Source of the DNA: Streptomyces sp. NBC_01428
Lineage (GTDB): Bacteria > Actinomycetota > Actinomycetes > Streptomycetales > Streptomycetaceae
Assembly: GCF_036231965.1 (NCBI RefSeq)
Contig: NZ_CP109499.1
Span: 620,001 to 684,000 of the forward strand
Reading direction: 5' to 3'
Length of the DNA stretch: 64,000 nt
Shown here piece after piece: positions 57,789-64,000 of the stretch. The notes beneath the pieces are model-generated. The model made no database searches. It saw only the letters and a list, made by a program, of their open reading frames with translations, and was not told where the DNA came from. The position numbers were made by a program, and so were the translations under genes. Position 1 is the first letter of the stretch. Every line of letters starts with the position of its first letter.

Positions 57789-59708
57789 TCAGCTCAGCTT
57801 CCGGCACAGCAGAGCGGCAGGGCCCGGGCGCGATCCCAGGCGCGTGGTGAAGGCGATTCCGGCCGCGTACTCGTCGTCCGCGCACTGGCCCTTGTAGTCG
57901 CCGGAGGCGAAGTCTCCGCCGGAGGCACTGGCAGGCCGGTTGTCGGAGCGGTCGAACCACACCGTTCGCCCGGCTCCCGCGAGCGCGTGGGCCGCCGGTA
58001 CGCAGAGCGCGGCAGACGTCCGGCCACCGCGGCGGCTGTATCCGACCAGGAAGTCGCCGGCCGGACACTGGAGTTTGGTGTAGCCGGACGCCCAGTCGCC
58101 GCCCTGGGGAACATGGCGCTCGTCGGTGACGACGGTCTGGGTGTCCCCCGCCGCGCGGAGGTCGCCGGCGGTCACGTCGGTGCACAGCGCGCGCACCCCG
58201 CTGTGGCCCAGCCCGATCAGCCGTTCACCGTCGGGACAGGCGGCCTTGGACGCACCGGAGTCCCAGTCGCCGCCCGCTCGCACCCGGAGTGACTGCACCT
58301 GGTCGCCGTGGTCGGTGGCGAGCATGTCCCAGCCGGGAACCGGAGCGACGGAGCCGGTGCGCGACGGTGCGTTCATGAGTCTGTTCCACGCGGCCGCGCG
58401 CCAGTCGTCCTGGTCGAGGACGCCGTGGCGGTCGCCCGCCGTGCCGTACCGCAGGAGCGACCAGTCGTCGTGCCCGTCCCAGCCGACGAGGGGCCAGTAG
58501 GCGAAGTCGGCGTCGTGGTCGGCGAAGTAGTCGGTGATGTTGCCGAACCATGCGCGGGCGGCGGTTCCGGTCTCGCCCGCGCCGATTCCGAACTCGCTGA
58601 TCCACACCGGCGCGGTGAAGTGCTGGTTCGCTTCGTCGGAGACGAAGAACGCCTGGTCATGCAGTACTTGGGCGAGTTGGTCGCGCGTGAGGTCCTGATA
58701 ACGGGCGTCGTGGGTCTCGCCGATGCCGGTGGCGCCGCTGTGCCGGGGGCCGGTGTAGCCGTAGAAGTGGGCCGAGTACACCAGTTTGTGCGGGGCGACG
58801 AGGGTATGGGACAGGGTACGGGCGGGGGTGAGGGTGGGACGGCCGTGCGGGAGTCCGTCGACCGGCAGGCCGGTCCAGTTGATCCCTTCGATGACGACGA
58901 GGAGGTCGGGGTCGGCCTCGGTGAGGATGCGGTCGGCGGCGAGTTGCGCCGCCGCGTACCAGTCGTGGGCTTCGCCCAGGCCCCAGTTGGGGTCGTCCAG
59001 GACGTCACGGCGGACCTCGTTGTAGAGGTCGGCGCCGACGACCCGCGGGTCGTCGGCGTACCGTCGGGCCATGAAGACCCAGTCGTCGGTCCACTGCTGG
59101 GTCGACTGACCGCTGTTCCACCGCTCGTTGCCGTCGATGCCGCAGCACCAACGCGACGTGTTGGTGTGGTTGTTGAGGACGACCGCGAACCCGCTCCGGG
59201 TGAGGGCGGTGACGACGGCGTCGTAGACCTGCAAAGGTGTCTTTCCGCGGAGTTCCGGGTTGGCCGTGACGGCGACGTCGGGGACGGGCGCGGTCGCGTG
59301 GATCATCTCGTTGGAGAACGGCAACCGGACGCTGTTGATGCCGAGTTGGCGGAAGTCGCCGAGCAGGCGGGGCAGGGGTACGCGGTCCAGCCCGAGGGGG
59401 ATGCCGTGGGAGTTCTGGCCCGCGTGGTGGTTGGCCGGGTCGTCGGTGCTGCCGCTTCCCGTCCAGGAGCCTTGCGCGCCGTCCCAGTTGGCCGACTTCA
59501 TGCGGAAGCGCTTCCCGTCGGCGTCGACGACGTAGCGCCCCCGCGTGGACAGCGGTGGCTGCCAGGTGTCGGCCGTCGCCTCGACGGCCGGAGCCGCCGA
59601 TGCCGCCGAGGAGACAGCGGGGGCGGCGACCGCCCCGGGAGCGGTGGCGAGCAGCAGAAGTACCGCGCTCGCTAATGTCAGGTACTTGCCAAACCGAAGT
59701 GTGGGCAT
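57789..59708 (-). CDS. Secreted GH5 glycoside hydrolase with three C-terminal repeats
   Basis: 639 residues. Signal peptide (LTLASAVLLLLATAPGAVAAPA). The GH5 barrel has GINSVRLPFSNEM, VVLNNHT, acid/base Glu231 in LYNEVRRD, YSAHFYGYTGP and nucleophile Glu372 in ISEFGIG. After it come three copies of a 30-45-residue motif (GGDWDSGASKAACPDGERLIG..RALC; GGDWASGYTKLQCPAGDFLVG..AALC; GGDFASGDYKGQCADDEYAAG..LLC), each with two Cys. The catalytic domain suggests cellulase/endoglucanase or related beta-glucanase activity; the repeats may bind substrate or cell wall. Confidence 0.9.
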   Translation of the reverse strand: MPTLRFGKYLTLASAVLLLLATAPGAVAAPAVSSAASAAPAVEATADTWQPPLSTRGRYVVDADGKRFRMKSANWDGAQGSWTGSGSTDDPANHHAGQNSHGIPLGLDRVPLPRLLGDFRQLGINSVRLPFSNEMIHATAPVPDVAVTANPELRGKTPLQVYDAVVTALTRSGFAVVLNNHTNTSRWCCGIDGNERWNSGQSTQQWTDDWVFMARRYADDPRVVGADLYNEVRRDVLDDPNWGLGEAHDWYAAAQLAADRILTEADPDLLVVIEGINWTGLPVDGLPHGRPTLTPARTLSHTLVAPHKLVYSAHFYGYTGPRHSGATGIGETHDARYQDLTRDQLAQVLHDQAFFVSDEANQHFTAPVWISEFGIGAGETGTAARAWFGNITDYFADHDADFAYWPLVGWDGHDDWSLLRYGTAGDRHGVLDQDDWRAAAWNRLMNAPSRTGSVAPVPGWDMLATDHGDQVQSLRVRAGGDWDSGASKAACPDGERLIGLGHSGVRALCTDVTAGDLRAAGDTQTVVTDERHVPQGGDWASGYTKLQCPAGDFLVGYSRRGGRTSAALCVPAAHALAGAGRTVWFDRSDNRPASASGGDFASGDYKGQCADDEYAAGIAFTTRLGSRPGPAALLCRKLS

Positions 59709-59840
59709 CGGACCTCGGGTGCCTGGAGGGGGGTGGGCGCCCGAGCCTAGCGGGACGACCCGGCCGGGGCGATGGTGCTACCCGGACGCGGGGACGGTAC
59801 CGCGATACGCCTACGGGCCTACCCGTGCGCACAGCACGCC

Positions 59841-60422
59841 TCAGAGCTCGCGCACCGGACGTGCCGGGTTGCCGACGGCCACGACATCGGCGGGGATGTC
59901 CCTGGTGACCACCGCTCCGGCGCCGATGACGCTGTTGTCGCCGATGGTCACACCCGGGCACACGATGACTCCGCCGCCGAGCCAGACGTTGTTCCCGATG
60001 GTGATGGGGCGGGCGGCTTCGAGCTTGTCCCGGCGCGGCTGCGGCTCCAAGGGGTGCGTGGGGGTGAGGAGTTGGACGTTCGGGCCGAGCTGGCAGTCGT
60101 CCCCGATGATGATCGGCGCCACGTCCAGCGCGGTGAGGTGGTAGTTGACGAAGGTGCGTGCCCCGATGGTGATGTTGCTGCCGTAGTCGACGTACAGCGG
60201 CGGTCGCAGGTCGACCTCCTCGCCGACGGAGCCGAGCAGTTCGGCCAGGATCGGCCGGGAGCCGACGGCGTCCTCCAGGTAGGCGGCCTGGTAATGGGCG
60301 GCCAGGCGCATGGCGCGCTGCTGTCGCTTCGCGATCTCCGGGTCGTCGGCGATGTAGAGGTCGCCCGCGAGCATGCGTTCCAGGTTCGAGCGGGGATCGT
60401 CGGCGAAGTAGTCAGGCGGCAT
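59841..60422 (-). CDS. Maltose O-acetyltransferase-like enzyme (second copy)
   Basis: 193 residues, Mac domain (ADDPRSNLERMLAGDLYIADDPEIAKRQQRAMRLAAHYQ) plus a hexapeptide beta-helix (YGSNITIGARTFVNYHLTALDVAPIIIGDDCQLGPNVQLLTPTHPLEPQPRR; IGNNVWLGGGVIVCPGVTIGDNSVIGAGAVVTRD). The His in TPTHPL is catalytic. Sugar O-acetyl transfer from acetyl-CoA. Similar to 34979-35605. Confidence 0.93.
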   Translation of the reverse strand: MPPDYFADDPRSNLERMLAGDLYIADDPEIAKRQQRAMRLAAHYQAAYLEDAVGSRPILAELLGSVGEEVDLRPPLYVDYGSNITIGARTFVNYHLTALDVAPIIIGDDCQLGPNVQLLTPTHPLEPQPRRDKLEAARPITIGNNVWLGGGVIVCPGVTIGDNSVIGAGAVVTRDIPADVVAVGNPARPVREL

Positions 60423-60497
60423 GCGGACGAACGTACACGCCGGGGGCCCTGCCGAAGGAGAGCGCCTCGGGTGCTCCCGGCGCCCGGGCGGGCCCGG

Positions 60498-61232
60498 TCA
60501 GGATGCCTCGGCCGCCGCGCGCACCTCGTCGGCGAGTGCCTTGTCCAGGGCGGCGTGCACGAGTCCGTCGGCGAGGCGGGGCAGCTCGTCCGCGGTGACG
60601 AGGCCGCTCAGCCTGCGCGGCGAGACGGGCAGCCCGAGCCTGCGGGCCCCGTCCTGCGCCTTGCCGTCGATGTACGGCGCGAACTCGGGCCACACGCCCT
60701 GCACGGCTCGCAGGAAGATGTCGGCCCCCGTCGGCCCGATACCGGGGACGTCCTGCAGGGCCTTCTTCGGGTCCGCCTCTTCGCGCAGTCGGCGCAGGTC
60801 GCCTCCGTAGCGCTCCAGCAGCAGGTCGGCTCCCTCGCCGAGCTGTGTCGAGGTCCGCTCGTCGTAGCGCCGGTAACCGCCTTCCCCGAGGGCGTCGACG
60901 CGTTGCTGCCAGGAGGCTTCGGCCATGGACCGCGCGTCGCGCAGGCCGGCGGCGAACAGGGCCCTGGCCGCGGCCACCGCGATGTCGGCCCTGATGCGCG
61001 CACTGAGCAGCAGGGCGAGGACGAGGGTCTGATAGAGGGGCGCCGGTGTGTCGCGCAGGCGGATGCCGGCGTCGGCCGCATACGTGCGCGGCTGGAGTTG
61101 TAGCAGGGCGCGCGCCAGCGCGGCGTCGGACGGAGCACTCGACGTCTTGTCGGACCTCGTGCCCGCCTTGGTCTTCGTTCCGGTCTTCGACTTCGTGTCG
61201 GTGTTCGACTTCGTGTCGGTCTTGGTGCTCAT
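60498..61232 (-). CDS. Helix-hairpin-helix DNA glycosylase/endonuclease-like protein
   Basis: 244 residues. The first about 30 are low-complexity Lys/Thr (TDTKSNTDTKSKTGTKTKAGT). The rest resembles HhH-GPD endonuclease III: LVLALLLSARIRADIAVAAARALFAAG, then the hairpin KKALQDVPGIGPTGADIFLRAVQGVWPEFAPY. The LPGVG-like hairpin is present, but the catalytic Lys of Nth and the FeS Cys cluster are not. Probably a DNA-binding/endonuclease family protein without proven catalysis. AGGAG precedes the ATG. Confidence 0.78.
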   Translation of the reverse strand: MSTKTDTKSNTDTKSKTGTKTKAGTRSDKTSSAPSDAALARALLQLQPRTYAADAGIRLRDTPAPLYQTLVLALLLSARIRADIAVAAARALFAAGLRDARSMAEASWQQRVDALGEGGYRRYDERTSTQLGEGADLLLERYGGDLRRLREEADPKKALQDVPGIGPTGADIFLRAVQGVWPEFAPYIDGKAQDGARRLGLPVSPRRLSGLVTADELPRLADGLVHAALDKALADEVRAAAEAS

Positions 61233-61264
61233 GGTCGGGCTCCTGACGGAGAGACGCCGAGAGT

Positions 61265-61606
61265 TCAGGGCCGGCGGGCCGTCCGTTCCCGTCGTCGGCG
61301 CCGGGTCACGACCAGCAGGTCCACGGCCGCCAGCAGGGCGAGCGCGGCACACACCGCGGCGAGCACTACAAGGGCACCACTGCTCGGGGTGTCACCGGGG
61401 CCGGACGTGCCGGCCCACACGCCGAACAGCACGGCCGCCGCGACGAACAGGGGCAGGAAGATCCCGGACAGCAGAAGGCGCAGGCGCAGCGGACTCCGGG
61501 CGGTACGCGGTTCGGTACCCGTACGCGGCGTGTGTCTGCCGACGACGCCCGAACGGGACCGGGGGACGGGCTCGACCGGCCGTCCTTGGTCGTCGTCCGC
61601 CACCAT
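61265..61606 (-). CDS. DUF6343-like small membrane protein
   Basis: 113 residues. GTEPRTARSPLRLRLLLSGIFLPLFVAAAVLFGVWAG and ALVVLAAVCAALALLAAVDLLVVTRRRR form two TM helices after a Thr/Arg lead-in, as in DUF6343 proteins. GAGGAGG precedes the ATG at 61606. Function unknown. Confidence 0.75.
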   Translation of the reverse strand: MVADDDQGRPVEPVPRSRSGVVGRHTPRTGTEPRTARSPLRLRLLLSGIFLPLFVAAAVLFGVWAGTSGPGDTPSSGALVVLAAVCAALALLAAVDLLVVTRRRRRERTARRP

Positions 61607-61704
61607 GCGCCTCCTCAGCCCGGCCAGGGTGCTCGCCCGCCTCGTCGTCCTTGTCGCGTAGCCCTCCCTCGCCATACCAAACCGGCACCGGCCCGACATT
61701 TTCC

Positions 61705-62139
61705 TCAGGTGGTGGTGTGATCCGGATGCCCGCCCGTCCGGCGCTTCTCCTTCAGCTCGGCCTCGAACAGGTGGTCCACTCCGTCGGCGAGTTCCCCGCG
61801 GATCTCGGCCTCGACGTCCTTGAACGGTTCGTAGTACGTGGCGTTGTAGGCCTCGACGATCTGGAACGTCCAGTGGCCGGGGATGACGTTGCGTCCCACG
61901 ATGTCCCGCTCGACGCGGTCGGCCCATGCGGCGTGGCCCGCTTCGCGGAGCAGCCTCACCGCACGGTCCAGTTCGAAGTCGGCGCCTCCCGTCAGCTGAT
62001 GGAACGCGTACAGGTGCCCGCGGGCCCGTTCGGTCGTCTCCAGCGCCTTCGACAGCGCCCCGAGGGCCTCCACCGTGGCGTCCGAGACACCGCTGGGGCG
62101 CTGGTGCACGGGGGTGTCGCCCGTGTCGTGTTCGTTCAT
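61705..62139 (-). CDS. Conserved hypothetical protein (helical, soluble)
   Basis: 144 residues: ALSKALETTERARGHLYAFHQLTGGADFELDRAVRLLREAGHAAWADRVERDIVGRNVIPGHWTFQIVEAYNATYYEPFKD. It is helix-rich, acidic and without Cys; widespread in actinobacteria to my memory but with no function known to me. Start ATG 62139. Confidence 0.7.
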   Translation of the reverse strand: MNEHDTGDTPVHQRPSGVSDATVEALGALSKALETTERARGHLYAFHQLTGGADFELDRAVRLLREAGHAAWADRVERDIVGRNVIPGHWTFQIVEAYNATYYEPFKDVEAEIRGELADGVDHLFEAELKEKRRTGGHPDHTTT

Positions 62140-62255
62140 GGATCCATGGTGTCCCGATCGGCGCGGTCCTCACCTGCCGACGCCCGATCGGGCCCCTGTC
62201 CCCTGCGGCTACGGCCCGACGGCCCACCGGCCGTCCCGGTGACCGTCGAACGCGC

Positions 62256-62549
62256 TCACAGTGGGGTGCGCTCGGCCTCCCGGGGAAGGGCCGCCGTCGC
62301 CCGTGCGGCGGGGCCCGCCGTCACGGTGCGGCGGACGTGGACCGGTGGGGCGGCCGCCGTCGCCAGGTAGGCGTGCGCCCTCGTGAGCGCGTCGGCGATC
62401 TCGCGGGTTCCCGTGGACACGCAGAGCGTGTACGCGAGGTCCCGCAGCCGCGGGCCGGGGGCCGTGACCCCGGCGAGCGTCTCCTCGGCCAGGAGCGTCT
62501 CGTACTCCTCGACGAGCCGGTGCAGGGCGGTGGGGAGGGGCATCAGCAT
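62256..62549 (-). CDS. DUF5133-family protein
   Basis: 97 residues: MLMPLPTALHRLVEEYETLLAEE...RLRDLAYTLCVSTGTREIADALTRAHAYL matches the DUF5133 pattern (YTLCVSTGTR). A C-terminal stretch is Ala/Arg-rich. These small proteins are common in streptomycetes and often near stress regulators; here a SigB-type sigma gene lies just upstream (ends 62581). Confidence 0.8.
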   Translation of the reverse strand: MLMPLPTALHRLVEEYETLLAEETLAGVTAPGPRLRDLAYTLCVSTGTREIADALTRAHAYLATAAAPPVHVRRTVTAGPAARATAALPREAERTPL

Positions 62550-62580
62550 CGGTGCGGCTCCTTGCGTGCGGACGACGGTG

Positions 62581-63435
62581 TCATGAGGTGGACCGACTGC
62601 GGGAGAACTGCCCGAGGGCTTCGTCGCGGACCTGGGCGCAGCTGCGGGTGATGAGGCGCGACACGTGCATCTGAGAGATGCCGAGGCGGTCGGCTATCCC
62701 ACTCTGCGTCATGTCCTCGAAGAAGCGCATGTACAGGATGGCCCGCTCCCGCTCCGGCAGCCTGCGCAGTTCGTTCTTGGCGGCCTCGCGGTCCACGACG
62801 ACGTCGAACGAGGAGTCGGACTCGCCCAGCGTGTCACCGAGGCTGTATCCGTCGTCGCCGGTGGCGAGTTCCGCGTCCAGGGAGAGCGTGCTGAAGCTCT
62901 CCAGTGCTTCGAGGCCGGCGGCGACCTCCTCCTCGGTGAGTCCCGTGTGGGCGGCGAGCTCCGCCGGAGTGGGTTCCTTGGTGCCGGGGCGCTCGAGGAG
63001 GTCGCGGCGTGCCACACGCACCCGGTTGCGCAGGTCCTGAACCCGGCGCGGTACGCGCAGGGCCCACATCCGGTCCCGGAAGTGGCGCTTCACCTCGCCG
63101 GTGATGGTGGGCACCGCATAGCTCTCGAAGGCGCCCCGGGCCGGGTCGAACCGGTCGACCGCCTTGACCAGCCCGAGCGCCGCGACCTGGCGCAGGTCCT
63201 CCATGGCCTCACCGCGGTCGCGGAAACGGCCGGCGATCCGATGGGCCATGGGCAGCCAGAGGGCCACCAGCTCGTCGCGTACGGCGTCGCGCTCGGGGCC
63301 GTCGTCCAGCGCCACCAGCCGCTCGAAGAGCGCGGTGGCCTCGGGGGAATCATCATGGTGACGGCGCGCCGCCACGGAGAGCGGGACGGAGGCGTCGTGC
63401 GTCTGCGGACGGGCGGTGGTCATGTGTGTGGGCAC
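62581..63435 (-). CDS. RNA polymerase sigma factor of the SigB/SigF/SigG family (second copy)
   Basis: 284 residues. Region 2 MEDLRQVAALGLVKAVDRFDPARGAFESYAVPTITGEVKRHFRDRMWALRVPRRVQDL; region 3 PTPAELAAHTGLTEEEVAAGLEAL; region 4 LPERERAILYMRFFEDMTQSGIADRLGISQMHVSRLITRSCAQVR. It is similar in type to the sigma factor at 6375. It has no adjacent rsb gene. GTG 63435 with AGGAG nine bases upstream, or ATG 63423. Confidence 0.93.
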   Translation of the reverse strand: MPTHMTTARPQTHDASVPLSVAARRHHDDSPEATALFERLVALDDGPERDAVRDELVALWLPMAHRIAGRFRDRGEAMEDLRQVAALGLVKAVDRFDPARGAFESYAVPTITGEVKRHFRDRMWALRVPRRVQDLRNRVRVARRDLLERPGTKEPTPAELAAHTGLTEEEVAAGLEALESFSTLSLDAELATGDDGYSLGDTLGESDSSFDVVVDREAAKNELRRLPERERAILYMRFFEDMTQSGIADRLGISQMHVSRLITRSCAQVRDEALGQFSRSRSTS

Positions 63436-63821
63436 GCGGATTCGCTCCTGAACGGGAGTCTCAGGACACGCCCGGGACGTACTCCGGGCGCGACCCGATC
63501 GGAAGTCTGGGTCACCGCGCGAGGAGTTGTCCGGCCCACGACGAGGTCGCAGCCGGCCAGGGAGATCCCCGCGCGGCTTGCGCCTCCAGTCCGAAGCACG
63601 AACGTCCGGGTTCCCCGGCGTCCCACCCGCAAACGCCGCGTTCGCCTCCGAGGACGGGCCGTGCTCGGTGGCGCGCGTTCCGCGAACGCGTCACCGCGAC
63701 TCCCCCACGCGGCCCCGGCACCCTTTGTCACCGGCGCGGGGACAGGCCCGGGGGGGTACTCCGAACGGGACGGCGTGGGCACCTGAGGGCCAGGGGCCGT
63801 CCGCCGGAAAGGGAGCAAGGG
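63436..63821. other. Divergent intergenic region, 386 bases
   Basis: Divides the leftward sigma gene and the rightward LigD-like gene. A GGGTAC at 63754-63759 lacks a proper -35 at 14-16 bases, so I do not call a SigB promoter. No coding signal. Confidence 0.4.
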
Positions 63822-64000
63822 ATGGCTGACCACGACGCCTTGGGGCGCTATCGCGGCAAACGCGACTTCACTCGGACCGGGGAACCCCGGGGCGGCGGAG
63901 CGGGCGGGGACGAGGAGCCGCACTTCGTCGTACAGATCCACGACGCCCGCCGCCTGCACTTCGACTTCCGCCTCCAGGTCGGGGATGTACTGAAGTCCTG
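63822..64000 (+). CDS. LigD-type 3'-phosphoesterase domain protein (5' part only)
   Basis: The first 59 residues are in the window: MADHDALGRYRGKRDFTRTGEPRGGG, then HFVVQIHDARRLHFDFRLQVGDVLKS. The VQIHDARRLHFDFRL block with its His and Asp is the catalytic core of the LigD N-terminal phosphoesterase (PE) domain, used in non-homologous end joining. Whether polymerase and ligase domains follow cannot be seen. GGGAGCAAGGG precedes the ATG. Confidence 0.85.
   Translation, partial: MADHDALGRYRGKRDFTRTGEPRGGGAGGDEEPHFVVQIHDARRLHFDFRLQVGDVLKS

Noticed and set aside
63754..63759. GGGTAC upstream of the LigD-like gene
   Set aside because: No acceptable -35 at 14-16 bases; likely chance in a G-rich run.
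1..64000. Mobile elements, CRISPR arrays, tRNA or rRNA genes
   Set aside because: No transposase or integrase motifs, no regular direct-repeat array and no tRNA/rRNA sequence was recognised by reading.

Overview
The window looks like a piece of Streptomyces (or close relative) chromosome. It is very G+C rich with strong third-position bias, uses many GTG starts with GGAGG-type ribosome sites, and couples genes through ATGA/GTGA overlaps. It also carries typical streptomycete families: SigB/F/G-type sigma factors, several RsbW/RsbV-like switch proteins, a SpoIIE-type phosphatase, a DasR-type chitinase promoter, an AfsA-like protein, DUF6131, DUF5133 and DUF6343. I see no transposase, phage gene, rRNA, tRNA or CRISPR array.

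Layout. 1-2.6 kb: a GH13 glucosyl hydrolase (cut by the left edge) coupled to a luciferase-like oxidoreductase. 3-16.2 kb: a stress-signalling block. It holds a CHASE3 histidine kinase divergent from an HTH-receiver protein, a SigB-type sigma factor, an RsbW-like kinase, an RsbQ/RsbP pair, an RsbV-like STAS protein, an ECF42-type sigma factor with its DGPF partner, CsbD, an SDR/TetR pair, a second RsbW/STAS pair and a TOPRIM protein. 16.3-23.5 kb: secreted NHL and SGNH proteins, an MHS transporter, small conserved proteins and an ECF sigma factor. 23.7-30.1 kb: a copper/metal membrane cluster (CopA, PCuAC-like protein, Met-rich membrane proteins, PepSY protein).

30.4-40.5 kb: aldo-keto reductase, DinB-like protein, regulators, CBS protein, acetyltransferase, an MFS/TetR divergent pair with paired operators, a BlaI/M56 pair and a TauD dioxygenase preceded by a cysteine-rich leader peptide. 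40.9-49.7 kb: mixed metabolic genes, a CYTH-CHAD protein, a phosphotransferase and an AfsA-like protein. 49.9-53.3 kb: a tightly spaced receiver-phosphatase / histidine kinase / receiver operon, paralogous to the 3.7-6.2 kb kinase system. 53.5-60.4 kb: hydrolases, including a GH19 chitinase with two DasR-like sites and a GH5 enzyme. 60.5-64 kb: a helix-hairpin-helix protein, small proteins, a second SigB-type sigma factor and the start of a LigD-type DNA repair gene.

How the parts may work together. The main theme is stress sensing by partner switching. Serine phosphatases, RsbW-like kinases and STAS antagonists are spread over 3-16 kb and 50-53 kb, and SigB-type sigma factors lie at 6.4 and 63.4 kb. 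Three intergenic sites share an identical GTGT-N15-GGGTAC pattern that matches the known SigB-type promoter form (GNNT-N14-16-GGGTAC/T), one of them upstream of the 6.4 kb sigma gene. This suggests autoregulation and a shared regulon. Functions are inferred from recognised families and motifs; no database search was possible.
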